64,000 nt of DNA from Planoprotostelium fungivorum (lineage: Eukaryota; Evosea; Variosea; Cavosteliida; Cavosteliaceae): NCBI GenBank assembly GCA_003024175.1, contig MDYQ01000129.1:62001-126000 (forward strand). Direction: 5' to 3'. The notes beneath the pieces are model-generated. The model did no database searches, had not been told where the DNA came from, and was given only the letters and a program-made list of their open reading frames with translations. The translations under genes and the position numbers were made by a program. Positions 46,961-58,987 of the stretch are shown here, piece after piece (the stretch's first letter is position 1; every line of letters begins with the position of its first letter).

Positions 46961-49956
46961 TCAATAGACTGAAATATTGAGAGCGATACACTTCTCAATC
47001 TTGGCCAAAGTCAACTTCAACTTGATCTGTTCCTCCCTCGACAGCTCCCTGACGAGAGAGCCGATGTCGATGAGAGGCAGGGGCATGTACTTGATTGACT
47101 TGTTCATCTTCAGACCGTATTTGACGCTCATCAACCTGCGGATGTCAATCTACAACGATGTAGATGGATAACATACCCCGTAAAACCCGTGTCGTTCTCG
47201 TCCCAAATGATGCTGGTCAATTGCGTGTTGATCTGGAGGACCTGTGATATTCAACCATCTACAACGAGCCACTTCCGACTGTCTACAACGAACCATTCCG
47301 AACACGATAAAATACGGAATAGGAGAGTCGGACAACTACAACGAGACGTTTCTCACCTTTGCCAGTGCGATAGCACCCGTGTTCCCCATCTGATGCCCGG
47401 AGATACCGAGTTCACACAGTGTCGTGTTCTTCTCTAACGATTGAACGAATGGAACCAAGTCTTGTTTCAGAGATGAGTGACTGTGAGGCTTCGCAGATAT
47501 GTGCAGAGCTGCGAATAGGTCACGAGAAACGTCCGACGAAAAAGAATAAAATGGACGAAATGAAATTTCAAGTGGATAAAATTCAGATGAATGTCTCACC
47601 TTCTATGGTACAATCGGAAGTGACGAGTTGGATGAGAGTCTGTACGGCACGTGACCTGTCTTTCGATTTTCCCTTGAAATTTCGATTGAGGTACAGCTTC
47701 TTGATGGAGTTGTTGTTACGTAGCCCCAGAGCCAAATCCGCCACACCGTCGTCCCCCTGCATTTTTCAGTTCCATTTCGTGGAAATTTCACGGAGATTTC
47801 ACCAGGTCGTTGTCACTCAGGTCGAGTGAATGGATGTTGGATATTCGATACGCCACGTTTGCGATCTCTGTAGCCCCGTGTGTAGACAAGTTGTTGTCCC
47901 TCAGATTCAGATCGATGTTCAAGTTATCGTTGACGCTGGTCAGAATGCTCGTGATGGTGGAGATCTGAAGATGTGAGTGGAGGAACTGTGGGAACGGGGT
48001 ACGTATGGGGTACGTATGGGATGGAGAGGGTAAGTGTTGTACGTATGGTTGGGTGAGAAGACGCACCTGTACGTGAGTGGAGGAGAGGTCTAGTTCCTCC
48101 AGGAGCGTACTGGTACGTACGTATTCGGACAGTCCGGAGACATCGTCGCCCTTGGTTACCTTCGATCCAGACAGGTCCAATCGTTGTAGAGGGGCTTTAC
48201 TCAGTATAAGACCCTCCACCACCGTCTACAACGAGTCAGTACGTTCTCCTCCCCGGATGTAAAATGGTTACAAACATATCATTTCATTGATTTTTTTATT
48301 TCACAAGGAAAAATGTTTCAAAACAAACGAAAATAAGATATCTCATTCGAAAATAATAATAAAATAAGACGAAATCAAGATGAAAAGGTCACCTTGTAGA
48401 CCAGATTTGTCATTCCAGACATGAGCAACACAGACAAGGAAGAAGAGCTCTCTGTCTTCAACCAAGTCTTCATGGCATTCGATCCCTCTAACCCGATCGA
48501 GTTTCTCGATATCGAAAGGTAGTACAGGCTACACGCGGTCACGTGTCTTCTATATTCATACTTCTCACCTCTGGCTGGCCCTCGTGTTCTCGCTGAGAGC
48601 GTTGAAGATAGCCGTGAGACCCCTCCCTCCACACTCGGTCGCAGACAGATCGATGTATTGCATTCTCGTAGTCGTGTTACCCAGATATTTGGCCAATTGT
48701 AGAGCGGCCTGCGCGCGTCAATTCTCGGAAATCTTCGGCGGGAATTTTCTGGCGGGAGATTTTTGGCGGGAAATGTCTCACCCTCTCTTCGATCTTTGTA
48801 TTGGATAGATCCATGTGTGAGATGAAAGAACGACCATTGGAGAGGCCTTCCATGAGAACGAGCATGTTCTCTTTGCTGCTGGTCACGTGAGACAGCGTCA
48901 GCCCCTCCAAGACTCGATTGCAGCGGAAGACTTCGCTCAGACCCGAGATGACCTATCTCGATCAATCGGATGACATCGACGATGTGATGATTGACATCGA
49001 TGATATGATGATTGACATCGATGATGTGAAGTGGATGTGATGGGTCACCTCTTTCTTCTCTAATTTACAATCTCTCATGACGAGACTGGAAAAGTACAAG
49101 TTGTACTGCAGAGTGTGCAGGATCGGTGGTAGATCGGACTGTGAGGGAGGTGAGCGAAATTTCGATGAAATCTCATCGTACTTCACGTAACGGCTCCTCC
49201 AGGGAAGCTGACATGTACTTTGACAAGTCCATGGTGAAGGCAGGGCCCATGGTGCCCCAGTTTGTCGAATTATCCAGGACTTTTCCGTGTTCTTTCAAAT
49301 TGTCCATGTCCCAACACAAGTCCGTGTGGACTGGTATCTGCGAGACAGTCAATCTACAAACGTGTAGATCGATGATTTTCGAAAAATTTCACCTTGTAGT
49401 AGGCACACATCGATTTGTACATCGAAGCGAAACCACCGCAGGGTCGATCATCTACAACGAGTTGATAACATTCCCGAATCTTTTTTCACCTGCAGGATTG
49501 ACCAGACGTATTCTGGACGATGGCTCTACGTTGAACTTGATCTGATTGGCCTCCGGAACACAGTGGAAGTTGATCATGTAAGTGTTTCTGATCGATTCAA
49601 TAAAGTCGTCCGCCACATCACTCGTGAACTGGATGCTGAAGCCCTTGAAAACCAACGTCACCTGTTCCCGCGTCATTCGAAATTCAAATTTCAAACGGTT
49701 TCCCCACGTTCTTCGGCTCGCTCGCCGTGCTGACGACTTCGACGAGGTCCATGTAGTGACCTTCCCTCGCAACTTTTCCTGAAGAAGTGATGGACAATAT
49801 CTTGTTCATGCCAACGACCAACAGCCTCCTCTGCATCTTCTTCTGTGATTTCTTATCGACCCAATTGACAAAGAAAGACTCTTCGTTCTTCTCCAGCAAG
49901 ACGGCCCGAACGATCTCTGCCGTAGATTCAGATGAAATTTCGTTCGATGACGTCAT
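46961..49956 (-). CDS. CARMIL-type PH-LRR protein lacking the usual C-terminal tail
   Basis: CARMIL proteins link capping protein, myosin I and Arp2/3 at actin-rich edges. The N-terminal PH-like domain is visible (EIVRAVLLEKNEESFFVNWV, RLLVVGMNKILSITSSGK), then CGGFASMYKSMCAYYK and IPVHTDLCWDMDNL, the CARMIL N-terminal linker. LRRs follow (APLQRLDLSGSKVTKGDDVS, LLEELDLSSTHVQ, IHSLDLSDNDLV, DLNLRDNNLSTHGATEIANV). The cap reads IIWDENDTGFYGLMSVKYGL, KMNKSIKYMPLPLIDI, exactly the CARMIL LRR end. The protein then stops after about 35 residues (IALNISVY), so the helical and capping-protein-binding tail is missing. About 18 short introns. The upstream RasGAP gene ends 17 bp before this start and probably splices into it. 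Confidence 0.85.
47242..47356 (-). repeat. CARMIL intron with three copies of the intron motif
   Basis: A single intron (GTGAGAAACG ... ATATCACAG on the minus strand) contains TCGTTGTAG three times: at about 47337-47345, 47282-47290 and 47258-47267, the last two with GGTTCGTTGTAG and GGCTCGTTGTAG context. Neighbouring introns are about 41 nt, so this one looks extended by repeat duplication. Confidence 0.8.
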
Positions 49957-49974
49957 CGTTCGTCATGTGACGTC

Positions 49975-52930
49975 ACTCACTCTGGTCGTTGGGTGCCAGC
50001 ATGGAGAAGGTGAGTTTGTTTTGGAAGCTGCCTAATTTATCCAGTAGCCTCTTGTACTCGTTATTCTCTTCATCTTTCGTCAATTGTTCTGATTTCTGGA
50101 AGAAGATACGATGCATCGTGTGTAGATCAGACACGTGCACCGTGTTCAATTCCGATGAGACTATTTTTAGCTTCAGTCGTGGTGGTGGTGGAAATTTCGG
50201 GGGAAATTTACCGGATAGGGCGGTGGTGCTGGGAACGAGAAGGTTCTGTAGAAATTTGTGGAGTCGGATCCTCTGGCCCTCCCCCAAGTTGTCAAAGTAC
50301 TGCGCAATTTGATTACGTCGATTCGTATGAGATATTTCATTTATGATGATCGTGAATCTCATATTCGATGGCATACGAGAAAATTGGATGAAATGTTCGA
50401 TGAGAAGTGAACGTGAGAGGGTGAAGAATGAACGTGAAACGAAATGTCATACCTGAAGAAACTGCTCCTTGGATTGATGAGGCTCTCCCGTCGCGGCAAA
50501 CTACAACGCGTCACTCCTCCATCTACAACGAGCCGTTCACCTTGAAGAAACGATCCAAAAGGTAGAAATTTCGTTTGGTGACTGCCGATTGTGTGCCAGA
50601 CTTTTTCAAAAATGGCTCAGGGTTTCTCAGTGCCTCACACATGTATCGATAGATGAAGAGAGATCCAACGAGAGATTTGACGTCGATTTGGAAACCTTCG
50701 AGGAGAATCAGAGAAATGTCGTGGAAAATTGGGAGAAATGTGGCGGAAATTTCATGGAGGACGGGAGGAAATTTCTTGATTCACCCTTGTCCTTCCAGTA
50801 CGAAGCGGCCTCGTGGAGGTAGCCGACGATGAAGCTGGGGGAGGGTCGGGTGTCTCGAATATTTGGGACGATCTACACTCACCGTATCCCCACGGGTATC
50901 TTGTCAATATCCGTCTGCGAAGTCATCTGATCGATCAGCAGATTCACTTTCTTGTAAAATATCTTTCGGTTGTTTTCCAACTCGTGTGGTTCCGTGAAAC
51001 TATTTAACCGTCAGAAAAATTGAATTTATTTTTCATTACATCGAAATCTACGACAATTTGTGAATGATTCATCGAAATTCATATTTCTCATATTGATATA
51101 GCATATCACATATATCATTCTATATATCTTATATTGTCGATTTACATCTCACATGATGTATGTTAATGATAAAATAGTTCATTAGGATGTACATCATCCA
51201 CGTCCTCACAATCGATGCCTCTACATCTCACGCTCACCTCGGATTCAATTCGAGAGATTGTTTCTTCTCTTGCACCATGATCTGTGTAACGTAGCCACCG
51301 AATAGATTGTGAGTGTAAGATCTTCCTAACCTCTCGAAACAATCCAACAAGAAACGACTGGCGACGCTCTCTTCCGAAAAGAGGCTCTTTTCCAATGCAT
51401 TCTCTTTCGCATTCTGAGCCGTGCGTCAGTTACGTACGTTACGTATGGCGTGTGACCATCGTGACGAAATTTCGAGGCGTAGCGGCTCACCTGTGGATCT
51501 TTCCCGCCCAAAATAGTCTGGAATTCGTCGTCGATGAACCACTTGACCAACCGGAAGACGGTGCCTGATCACGTGATCAACACGATTGTCTCGTTGTAGT
51601 CTGACATTACCCGTAATGAGTCCCATGACGCAAACAGTCCTCGACATTTCAGCCGGCCCGGCCGGCTCCGTAGAAATCATCTCCTTGATCATCCTGCGAA
51701 ATTTCATCCATCTACAACGTTGTAAACGCTCACTGTGGGTTCTTTCTGGTCATGAGAGAGAATATCTCTTTCACATTTTCCGTCTCACGATCAGAGTAGA
51801 TCATGTTGACAAATTCAGAGCTGCCTTCGTCTGTCAGGGTAGGTGAGGTACTGGTGGGAGTCGTTACATCCAAGTGAGGGGACTGGGTGGGGGTGAGGGG
51901 GGAGCGGCGCGTTGTAGATCACCTGTTTCTTGTCTATTTTCGTGCGGGAGAGGATGACGGTGGTGAGTCTCTTCTCTCTCTTTCGGATGGTGAAGGAGGC
52001 TTCGTCTGTCAGTTCCGTGGGGCTCCTTCGTTTCATTAGACATGAGATCATGATGATGGAGGTGATGATGATGAGATCACCTCGCGGCTCTCGTTGTGGG
52101 AAAATTCATCTTGGAGAAGGTGGCGGCTTTCCTGGAAAGATTTAGAATTCGATCTGCCGCGATCGATGTCACTTGGGCTGCCGCACGGTCTGATTGCTGG
52201 AGAAATCTCGACCGCTCATGGCTCTCGGAAGAGGTGGTGGCGATGGAACGGCGTTCTCATCTTCGGAGGGGGTTCCGTCTTCTGAAACGAAGACATCGAT
52301 CTGATCCAACTATCACATCGTCAGAGATAATTCAGATGATGCACTTGAATCGAAGGAGAAGGTGTTTTGGGAGAGATTAGATGATCGACATACATCCATA
52401 CTGTCCAAGCTCTTTTGACGATAGATTGGCTCATTGTTTGGACCTACGGTATTCGACACAGATCCAGTCTTTGGTCTCCGGTAACTATCTGTCAGTCTTG
52501 TATCAGTGCTCTGGTCCACAATGTGACCGTTCGTGTCGATCGGTCAAACTCGTATATCAATAAATCATAACATTCATAAGTTATAGACACCGGGCACGTT
52601 TCGATCAGAAAATACTGCGAGAAGACATAAAGGTCGGTATGATGGATGAGATGATATGTTTGTCGCTGTTCGGTCACCTCTCGATCGGAAGGTCCCATCC
52701 CAGTTGTTCCTTATCGTGCTGGGTTGAAAATGTTTGAGAGTAGACGCGAGTTTCGGTCCAGTGATTGGTCTCGCAGTGACTAACCTTGTCGAAGAACCTG
52801 TCTTCTCTAATGGCGGAGGTATTGGAGCCGCTACCATATCGTCATTTCCTTCCATTACCTCCGTGACAGAATCTATAGACGACCCAGACAAGAGCAGGCT
52901 CTTATCCGCAGGAGGTACCTCCGCATCCAT
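49975..52930 (-). CDS. RasGAP-domain protein (IQGAP-like GAP type)
   Basis: The N-terminal about 150 residues are low-complexity (MDAEVPPADKSLLLSGSSID, PSPPPLPRAMS). Next come ELTDEASFTIRKREKRLTTV, FVNMIYSDRETENVKEIFSL, TVFRLVKWFIDDEFQTILGG, then NALEKSLFSEESVASRFLLD, CFERLGRSYTHNLFGGYVTQ and KIPVGIRFIVGYLHE. This matches RasGAP order (TLFRxNSLASKxxDxYxxxxG..YL..xLxPxI, then KIPxGIR). The catalytic arginine of the FLR finger is not clearly visible. The C-terminal region (LGSFQNKLTFSMLAPNDQ) is helical. An AT-rich intron of about 240 nt lies at 51005-51240; others are about 40 nt. It stops 17 bp before the CARMIL start; splicing out 64 nt would fuse the two in frame. Confidence 0.7.
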
Positions 52931-53130
52931 CCGTATGTGAGCCCGATTATTGTTTGCCTGATGTCAGATTTCTTAACCGCGACAGACAGTTAAGGTCCCT
53001 GAAAATATCCTTCGCCTCTGTTCGAGATGATCGTCCACACAGTCTATATTACAGATCCTTTATCCTGCACTCTTCGAAACTTGTGTCCTTGCGGGGTAGA
53101 TTTGCAGTGTTTCGTTCTCTCCCAATGGTT

Positions 53131-54900
53131 TCATCTGGAAGTTGATCTGTTCCGTTTTTCAATCTCAAAGAGATGAGATGGTGTGGTTGTGCCTCACCTT
53201 CTTCTTTGCGGCGGAGAGACTCAACAGAGGAACGTCCCAATACCGCATGTCTTTCTCGTTCGTATCCATCGCTGCCTTCGTTCTACGAGAGAGAGGATCC
53301 GCCACGGAGGCCCTGTATATCGCCCCGTATGTTTCGTTTCTATAGACGATGGACATCGAATCGGCAGACTCGTCCGATTGCACCTGTGCATCTCCATTTT
53401 CGATGCAGATCCGTCCAGAAGGAACCACCCATTTCATATCCGTCTTTCTATCCTGTGGACATTGCCACGTGACCCTCTGTTCTTATTCAGATTTCCATCA
53501 TCTCAAGATGGGCCGGGCCATCCACCTGTCTGCCGTAGAACCGAATGACATCATGATACGGTGAGAGATCTGTCGCCTTCTTCGTCTCGCTTGTCACGCT
53601 CTGTCTTAGACGTAAAGTGTCTTCTGGTTTCATCGCATCGGGCACCATCAAGATGGATTTCTGATCGTCTCCCCCGCTCACATCTGCATGATACGAGACA
53701 CCATCGGCCATCATGTACGGATGCCAAAAGAGGTAACTGGACAGCTGTATCCACGTGATGTCCGGTGTAGTCAGCAGCGCCTGATGAAGTTAGGTTCTTC
53801 TGATGCATGATGATCATCATCACCTTGGCTAGCGCTCCCTCATCAGACCCACCATACGCACTACTGCAGTCCTCTATATCCGGCTTATTGGCATAGACCT
53901 GAGGGTTCGTTCAGTTCTACAACGGGCCACTCCTGCCTCACCTCAGAGAAGGAGGTGGGGGTCTGGAGGCCCCAAATATTGGTCCACAGACGGTCCACTT
54001 TTGGATCGAGACGGAAGACAGTTGATGATGATGGAAGCCACAGTGACTTGTGATCGGGAGGGTTGAGAGAGATGACGTCGAACTGATGGAGGAGAGGCCA
54101 TGGAAACAGGTTCTGCCAATCACCCATCAGAACATCAAAGTCGAGACGGAGCCAGTGAGAGAAGGGGTTCTTCCTGGGTGGGTCCCATTTTTGGAGAAGG
54201 TGTCCAAAGATGGACGCATGGGCGACCCTCATTTCGGTGAATGCATGTGGATCATTCAAGAATCTAAAAGAGGTCAACCCTCTTCTAAAGGACGAAGAAC
54301 AGAATCTTATCGCTCACTCGTGAATTGTCTTTCGGAATCGTTCTGTTTCTAAGTCGTTGCACTCCCACACATTGCACATCTCGTCGGCCATCAGATTGAG
54401 AATGTCCTCTTCAAACATGCAGGCAAACTTGATGTTCTTTCGATAAAACGTTCGAGGCCAGCTATAATCGCAGATGCCTTCTGACTCTGTGACGGCGACC
54501 ACGAGCAGCGAGATGTTTGGATTCTTCGTGATGGAGTGGAAGAATTCCTCCAAGAGAGGAGGTTTCTTTCCACCCAACCACACTGCGATGGCTACGACGG
54601 GTGGCTCGTCATACGAATGGACGACATGATTGTCGGTGTTCAGCAGTGTATCGGAAGGATGTTTGGGCTGGGTTGGTTGAACGAGTGAAGGCTTATTCTG
54701 TTCTATCGGATTCGAACTGATGAAGCTTGAGATGACCTTGACATGCAGTGATTGTTCGATATGATGTGACATCACCTAAAGATGTTCGATACTGCGTAGC
54801 CTAGAAAGCAAACGATGAAAAAGAACTGGAGTGGTCGTTTGATGAGTGCTTGTGTTCGTGGATCAATAGGCCTCCGACTCGACATCTGCCGTAATGTCAT
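53131..54900 (-). CDS. Type II membrane glycosyltransferase-like protein (DUF6625-like)
   Basis: Start MTLRQMSSRRPIDPRT at 54898-54900. A single hydrophobic anchor, PLQFFFIVCFLGYAVSNIF, lies near residue 35 after a basic cytosolic end, the layout of Golgi type II enzymes. The lumenal part begins VVAIAVWLGGKKPPLLEEFF, HSITKNPNISLLVVAV, a GT-A-like first strand, and later HWLRLDFDVLMGDWQNLFPW, where the D.D near DFDVLMGDW may stand for the metal-binding motif. Then comes HLEVTWQ..DRKTDMKWVVP and a basic C-terminus, KKKIEKRNRSTSR. Several introns; one acceptor region carries TCTACAACGGGCC (53915). Sugar transfer is inferred from layout and remembered family. Confidence 0.6.
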
Positions 54901-55164
54901 TTTCAGCTCGGAGACTAACGCACAACCATTACCTTCTTCAATCAAGGTTGAGACGTTGCGTGTGTTAAAGATCGGTCGGTTGAAAATTTAAAATTCCAGC
55001 TGATATGATGATAACACATATCATCCCACAACGGCGCATTGGATAACAGAATCAAACACTCTGCATGAGAAGTAGATGGCTGGTTTATTGGATCTTTCTC
55101 GATAGTTCACGAATCTGTCTAGATCGCATGTCAGGGAGCTCATACAGGTCCCGACGACGACGTG

Positions 55165-57371
55165 ATGCGACTCGTTCTCATTCTATGTCTTGTGACCTCT
55201 GTCTTCTGTGCCACGAGTCAAGAGTGGAAATCACGAAGCATCTATCAGGTGATACCACTTTGTTCTCCTTCACGTCCATTCTGAACGACACCGCGCAGGT
55301 GTTAACCGATCGATTTGCCAAGTCGACTTCTGGCACAGCACGATGCCTGGATCTGAATGATTACTGCGGCGGTAGCTACAAGGCACTGACCAAGAAGCTG
55401 GACTACATCAAAGACATGGGGTTCAATGCCATATGGATCTCACCCATCCCTCACAATTTTCCCAGTGAGTTCATCTTCTAAACAACTTCATTTCAATTTC
55501 ACGAATCATCGGGGTGATTAGATCTGATGAGAGACAGAGGGCTATCACGGCTACTGGGCGGACGATCTGACACGCATGAACGAACACTTTGGAACAGAGA
55601 AGGAACTGCTGGAACTTGTGAAGAGAGCTCACTTGAAAGACATCTGGGTGAGGTGGCGATGACCACGAGCTCATATCATCCTTCGTCCTCTGAATCTCCG
55701 CAGGTGATGGTCGATGTAGTTGGTAATCACATGTTTCATGATTTCATCGATCAGATCATCCCCTTCAATAAGGTAAAGAGAAGAAGAAGAATCTGTGAGC
55801 TCATGCGTAACAGTCCGAACACTATCACTCGTGTGATGTCTGTCCTCGATCATGCCAGATAGAAGACTGGTCGAACCAACAACAAGTGGAAGATTGTAAA
55901 TTGTCAAATATGCCAGGTGATTCACCCTCTTTAGACTTCATCACATGAGATGGAGACTGATGACTGCCTCTCAGATCTCAATCAGACCCATCCATATGTG
56001 AGGGACACTCTGAAGAGTTGGGTGAAGGACGTTGTAGACAAGTACAAGTTTGATGGTATCAGAATCGATACCGTCTTAGAGGTTCCAAAATGGTTCTGGT
56101 GAGTGATCTTCCGTTGCCCATCCTTCATCATCATCACCATCATCTTCATACTTTGTCATCGAGTTCATCGTTTTGTCATGTGTCATCATCTCAAAATCCA
56201 ACTTGAAAAGAGAATGAAATGCTTCACATCACAGGAACGAGATAAACGATCAAGGCAACCACATTCACACGAAACCACATAGACAACACTCCTGACCATC
56301 AACAGGGGAGAATACGTACAATCAGCCGGCGTCTTTGCCATGGGAGAGGTACTACCGTACGTAACTCCAAATCTCATCGACTTTTCAGGTGGCCAATTCA
56401 GACCTCAGTTACGTGAGTGGCTATCAGTCACCACTCGGTACAATGCCTTCTGTCTTATCTTATCCTCTCTACTACACCATGGTCAATGTCTTTGCATATG
56501 GGCACTCCATGTACGAGCTCAGAGATAGTTTCAATGCTTATGTCAAATCGTTTGGTGACGTGGACGTACTGGGCACCTTCTTGGATTGCCACGATCAGGT
56601 CAGCCAAGCATTCCATCATCACCACCTCATGATCATGATCATGTCTTCAAATTTACATGTTCTCATGATCGTCATCATTCTGTCATGAGTGTCACAACCA
56701 TATGTAGACGATCATTACAATCATCACCATGATCGTCGTGACATAAACGTCGGGATTGACCATTGCTCAGCCTCGCTTCTTGTCTTTCAACCGTGATCAC
56801 AAACTCTATGAGAATGGTCTGGTCACTGTCATGCTCTCCAGTGGTATCCCTGTTGTATACTATGGCACAGAGCAGTACTTTGATGGAGGCCACGACCCAT
56901 GGAATCGTGAAGACATGTGGCGATCAGATTACAACACAAAGAGTGATATGTACAAATACATCAAGGCCCTCAATTGGGCCAGAGACAGAGGACAAGTGTG
57001 GAAGTACATGCAGGTGAGATGAAAGGACAGATGATATTCATATGATTGTGTGGTTATTGTAGAGGTGCTGAGATAGGCAGGTGGAGAGATACGTAGATGA
57101 TCACTTCTATGCCTTCACGAGAGGCCAAGTTTTAGTGGCAACAACAAATGTAGGATCTGGAGGGCCAAAGATAGAGAGACACATCACCTACCACCCTTAC
57201 AGAGAGGGAGACAGACTGTGCAACATGTGACACGTCATGATCATCCCATCACTCCATCCCTCATCTGATCTTCTTTTCAGCTTTTGGCCCACAGATTGCA
57301 TCACAGTCTGGCAGAACGAGCTCCAAGTTGTTCTCAACAGTGGAGAGGCCAAAGTATACCTCTTAACGTGA
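55165..57371 (+). CDS. Secreted GH13 alpha-amylase, copy 1
   Basis: Signal peptide MRLVLILCLVTSVFCAT, then QEWKSRSIYQVLTDRFAKS, NDYCGGSYKALTKKLDYIKD, MGFNAIWISPIPHN, EGYHGYWADDLTRMNEHFG. GH13 catalytic motifs: VMVDVVGNHM (region I), FDGIRIDTVLEV (nucleophile Asp in region II), FAMGEVLPY (acid/base Glu, region III), LGTFLDCHDQ (region IV; the usual NHD is CHD, the Asp being kept), then SSGIPVVYYGTEQYFDGG. C-terminal beta domain ends VVLNSGEAKVYLLT. Nine or more introns. Fungal-type secreted amylase, probably for starch or glycogen in prey. Two relatives lie at 60.6-64 kb on the other strand. Confidence 0.93.
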
Positions 57372-57414
57372 ACAGATGCACAAATAAAGAACAAACAGAC
57401 AATCCTTTCATTTG

Positions 57415-58831
57415 TCAACCAACCACCAGTGTAAATTCTTGATGCCCCTCTTGACACAACACACCAGCTTCCGTTTCAATGCCTCCACCAAGATGTACCT
57501 CACAATCATGTAATTCAATCTCCCACAGTTTTTTGGCCAGATCTGATAGAGTCAGCACCTCATGTTGCCTGATGCACACTGTCACCCCCGTCACTTGAGA
57601 CAACAAGGTGCTGATGTTACAGCTGTTCTCTCTGGACGTATATCTTTGACTCCTCATGTGTGAAGTGATGAAGGCAATGCGGTTGTTGATTGAGCGTCCT
57701 GGGGTCTGCAACACAATCAACACCATCTCACATCACGTGTCATCACATCTTCTCCATCTTTCTCTTCTTCTCCTAAATCTTCATCGTCATCATCATGGCC
57801 GTCCTCCATGATGTCTCCCTCTTCTACATCATCATCATGGCCGTCCTCCATGATGTCTCCCTCTTCTACATCATCATCATCACTGGAGCTGCTGATGTGA
57901 CTCTCTCGGTTGCTGATGAATACAAAATCAGCCACTTCCTCGTGAGTTTCTTGTCTTCTCAGTCGCTTGTGTTCTGGCTCCTTCAACCTCTCATTGATGT
58001 ATCTTGTGACCTGTTCATCATCAGAGATCTGATGATGAACATCTCCCACATCATCTATGGATGGCCCTGCATCTCTCTGTATCCTACCTTGTCTCTCCTC
58101 CCATTCCATCTCATCTCTGTTCCTCTTCAGATGGTGTGAGATCTGACGTCATCACCTGTCTGTGATCTGGTGTGTGACTTCTAATCTGGACGGTCTCTCC
58201 TCCAGGTGACCCAAATGGGGTTCTAACAGTCTTTGAATTTTACATGAGAGGAGGTCTCTTTGGATTTGATCTCCAAAGTATCTCCGCTTGAGCTTCATCC
58301 GGCTGACCTCTGTCATCACAAATTCTTTAGAGGATGATGCATGTTGTGCAGCTGATGAAATACAGAGGTTTTATCTACTCACCCTTCTGGGGAGGATAAT
58401 GCTTCTTTAAAATATATCTTCTCTGGTAGTGAATCAAAGCATGGCAGATTCAGGTACTTCTGGACCACCTTTCTACATTCATCTCCATTCTTCCTATTTT
58501 GTATCATCAGAATCAAATCTTTTGGTTCTCATCAGTTGCAGAGAGATTCACCTTAAAAATGCCTCCAGAAATTGTTGTTCTGCTGTGAAATATAGACACT
58601 GCTGCACCTCCCATGGATCAAAAGACAATTTCTATGATTTCTAATCACCTCTTGTTGTGGAAGAACCTTGTATGAAGAGATGTACTGTCTCAACTGCTTC
58701 CATTGTCCAGACATACAAAACTCTTTCACAGTACTCATGTCGAAATAGAAGTTCGTTTTCTTCTCAATTCTATGACTCTTCAGATTACCAATCACATCAA
58801 TCATATGTCTCTCACATAGTCGCGGCTCCAT
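57415..58831 (-). CDS. LisH-CTLH-type protein with acidic repeat linker
   Basis: N-terminus: CERHMIDVIGNLKSHRIEKK, TNFYFDMSTVKEFCMSGQWK, QLRQYISSYKVL, which fits LisH followed by CTLH (helix, then FD...V.EF...GxWxxLxxYI). Another exon, QFLEAFLRKNGDECRKVVQK, YLNLPCFDSLPEKIYFKEAL, continues the CTLH/CRA-like helices. A very acidic linker has a duplicated unit (EEGDIMEDGHDDDVEEGDIM, 57-bp repeat at about 57795-57880). The C-terminal about 100 residues (TPGRSINNRIAFITSHM, LLSQVTGVTVCIRQHEV) are unrecognised. Such N-termini occur in GID/CTLH ubiquitin-ligase subunits and WD40 proteins, but no propeller is present here. The splice into QFLEAFL is uncertain. Confidence 0.6.
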
Positions 58832-58987
58832 TCAGCACTGGATCTCCTTTGTACAACCACAGCGGCCAGTTCGATTTCTGTCCTCTATCTCGCATGTCTC
58901 CTCATAAACATTCCATGCGCTGGACCCGCCTGTCTTTTCTCTTTGAAAAAATCGTTTTTTCTCCGTTTTCAACAATTCGATACAAAT

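Noticed and set aside
46740-46967. Plus-strand frame of 75 codons opposite the CARMIL 3' end
   Set aside because: Low-complexity Phe/Lys composition in an A/T-rich untranslated stretch; no domain.
57795-57880. 57-bp direct repeat taken at first for a minisatellite
   Set aside because: It codes a duplicated acidic unit (EEGDIMEDGHDDD) in frame within the LisH-CTLH gene, so it is a coding duplication.
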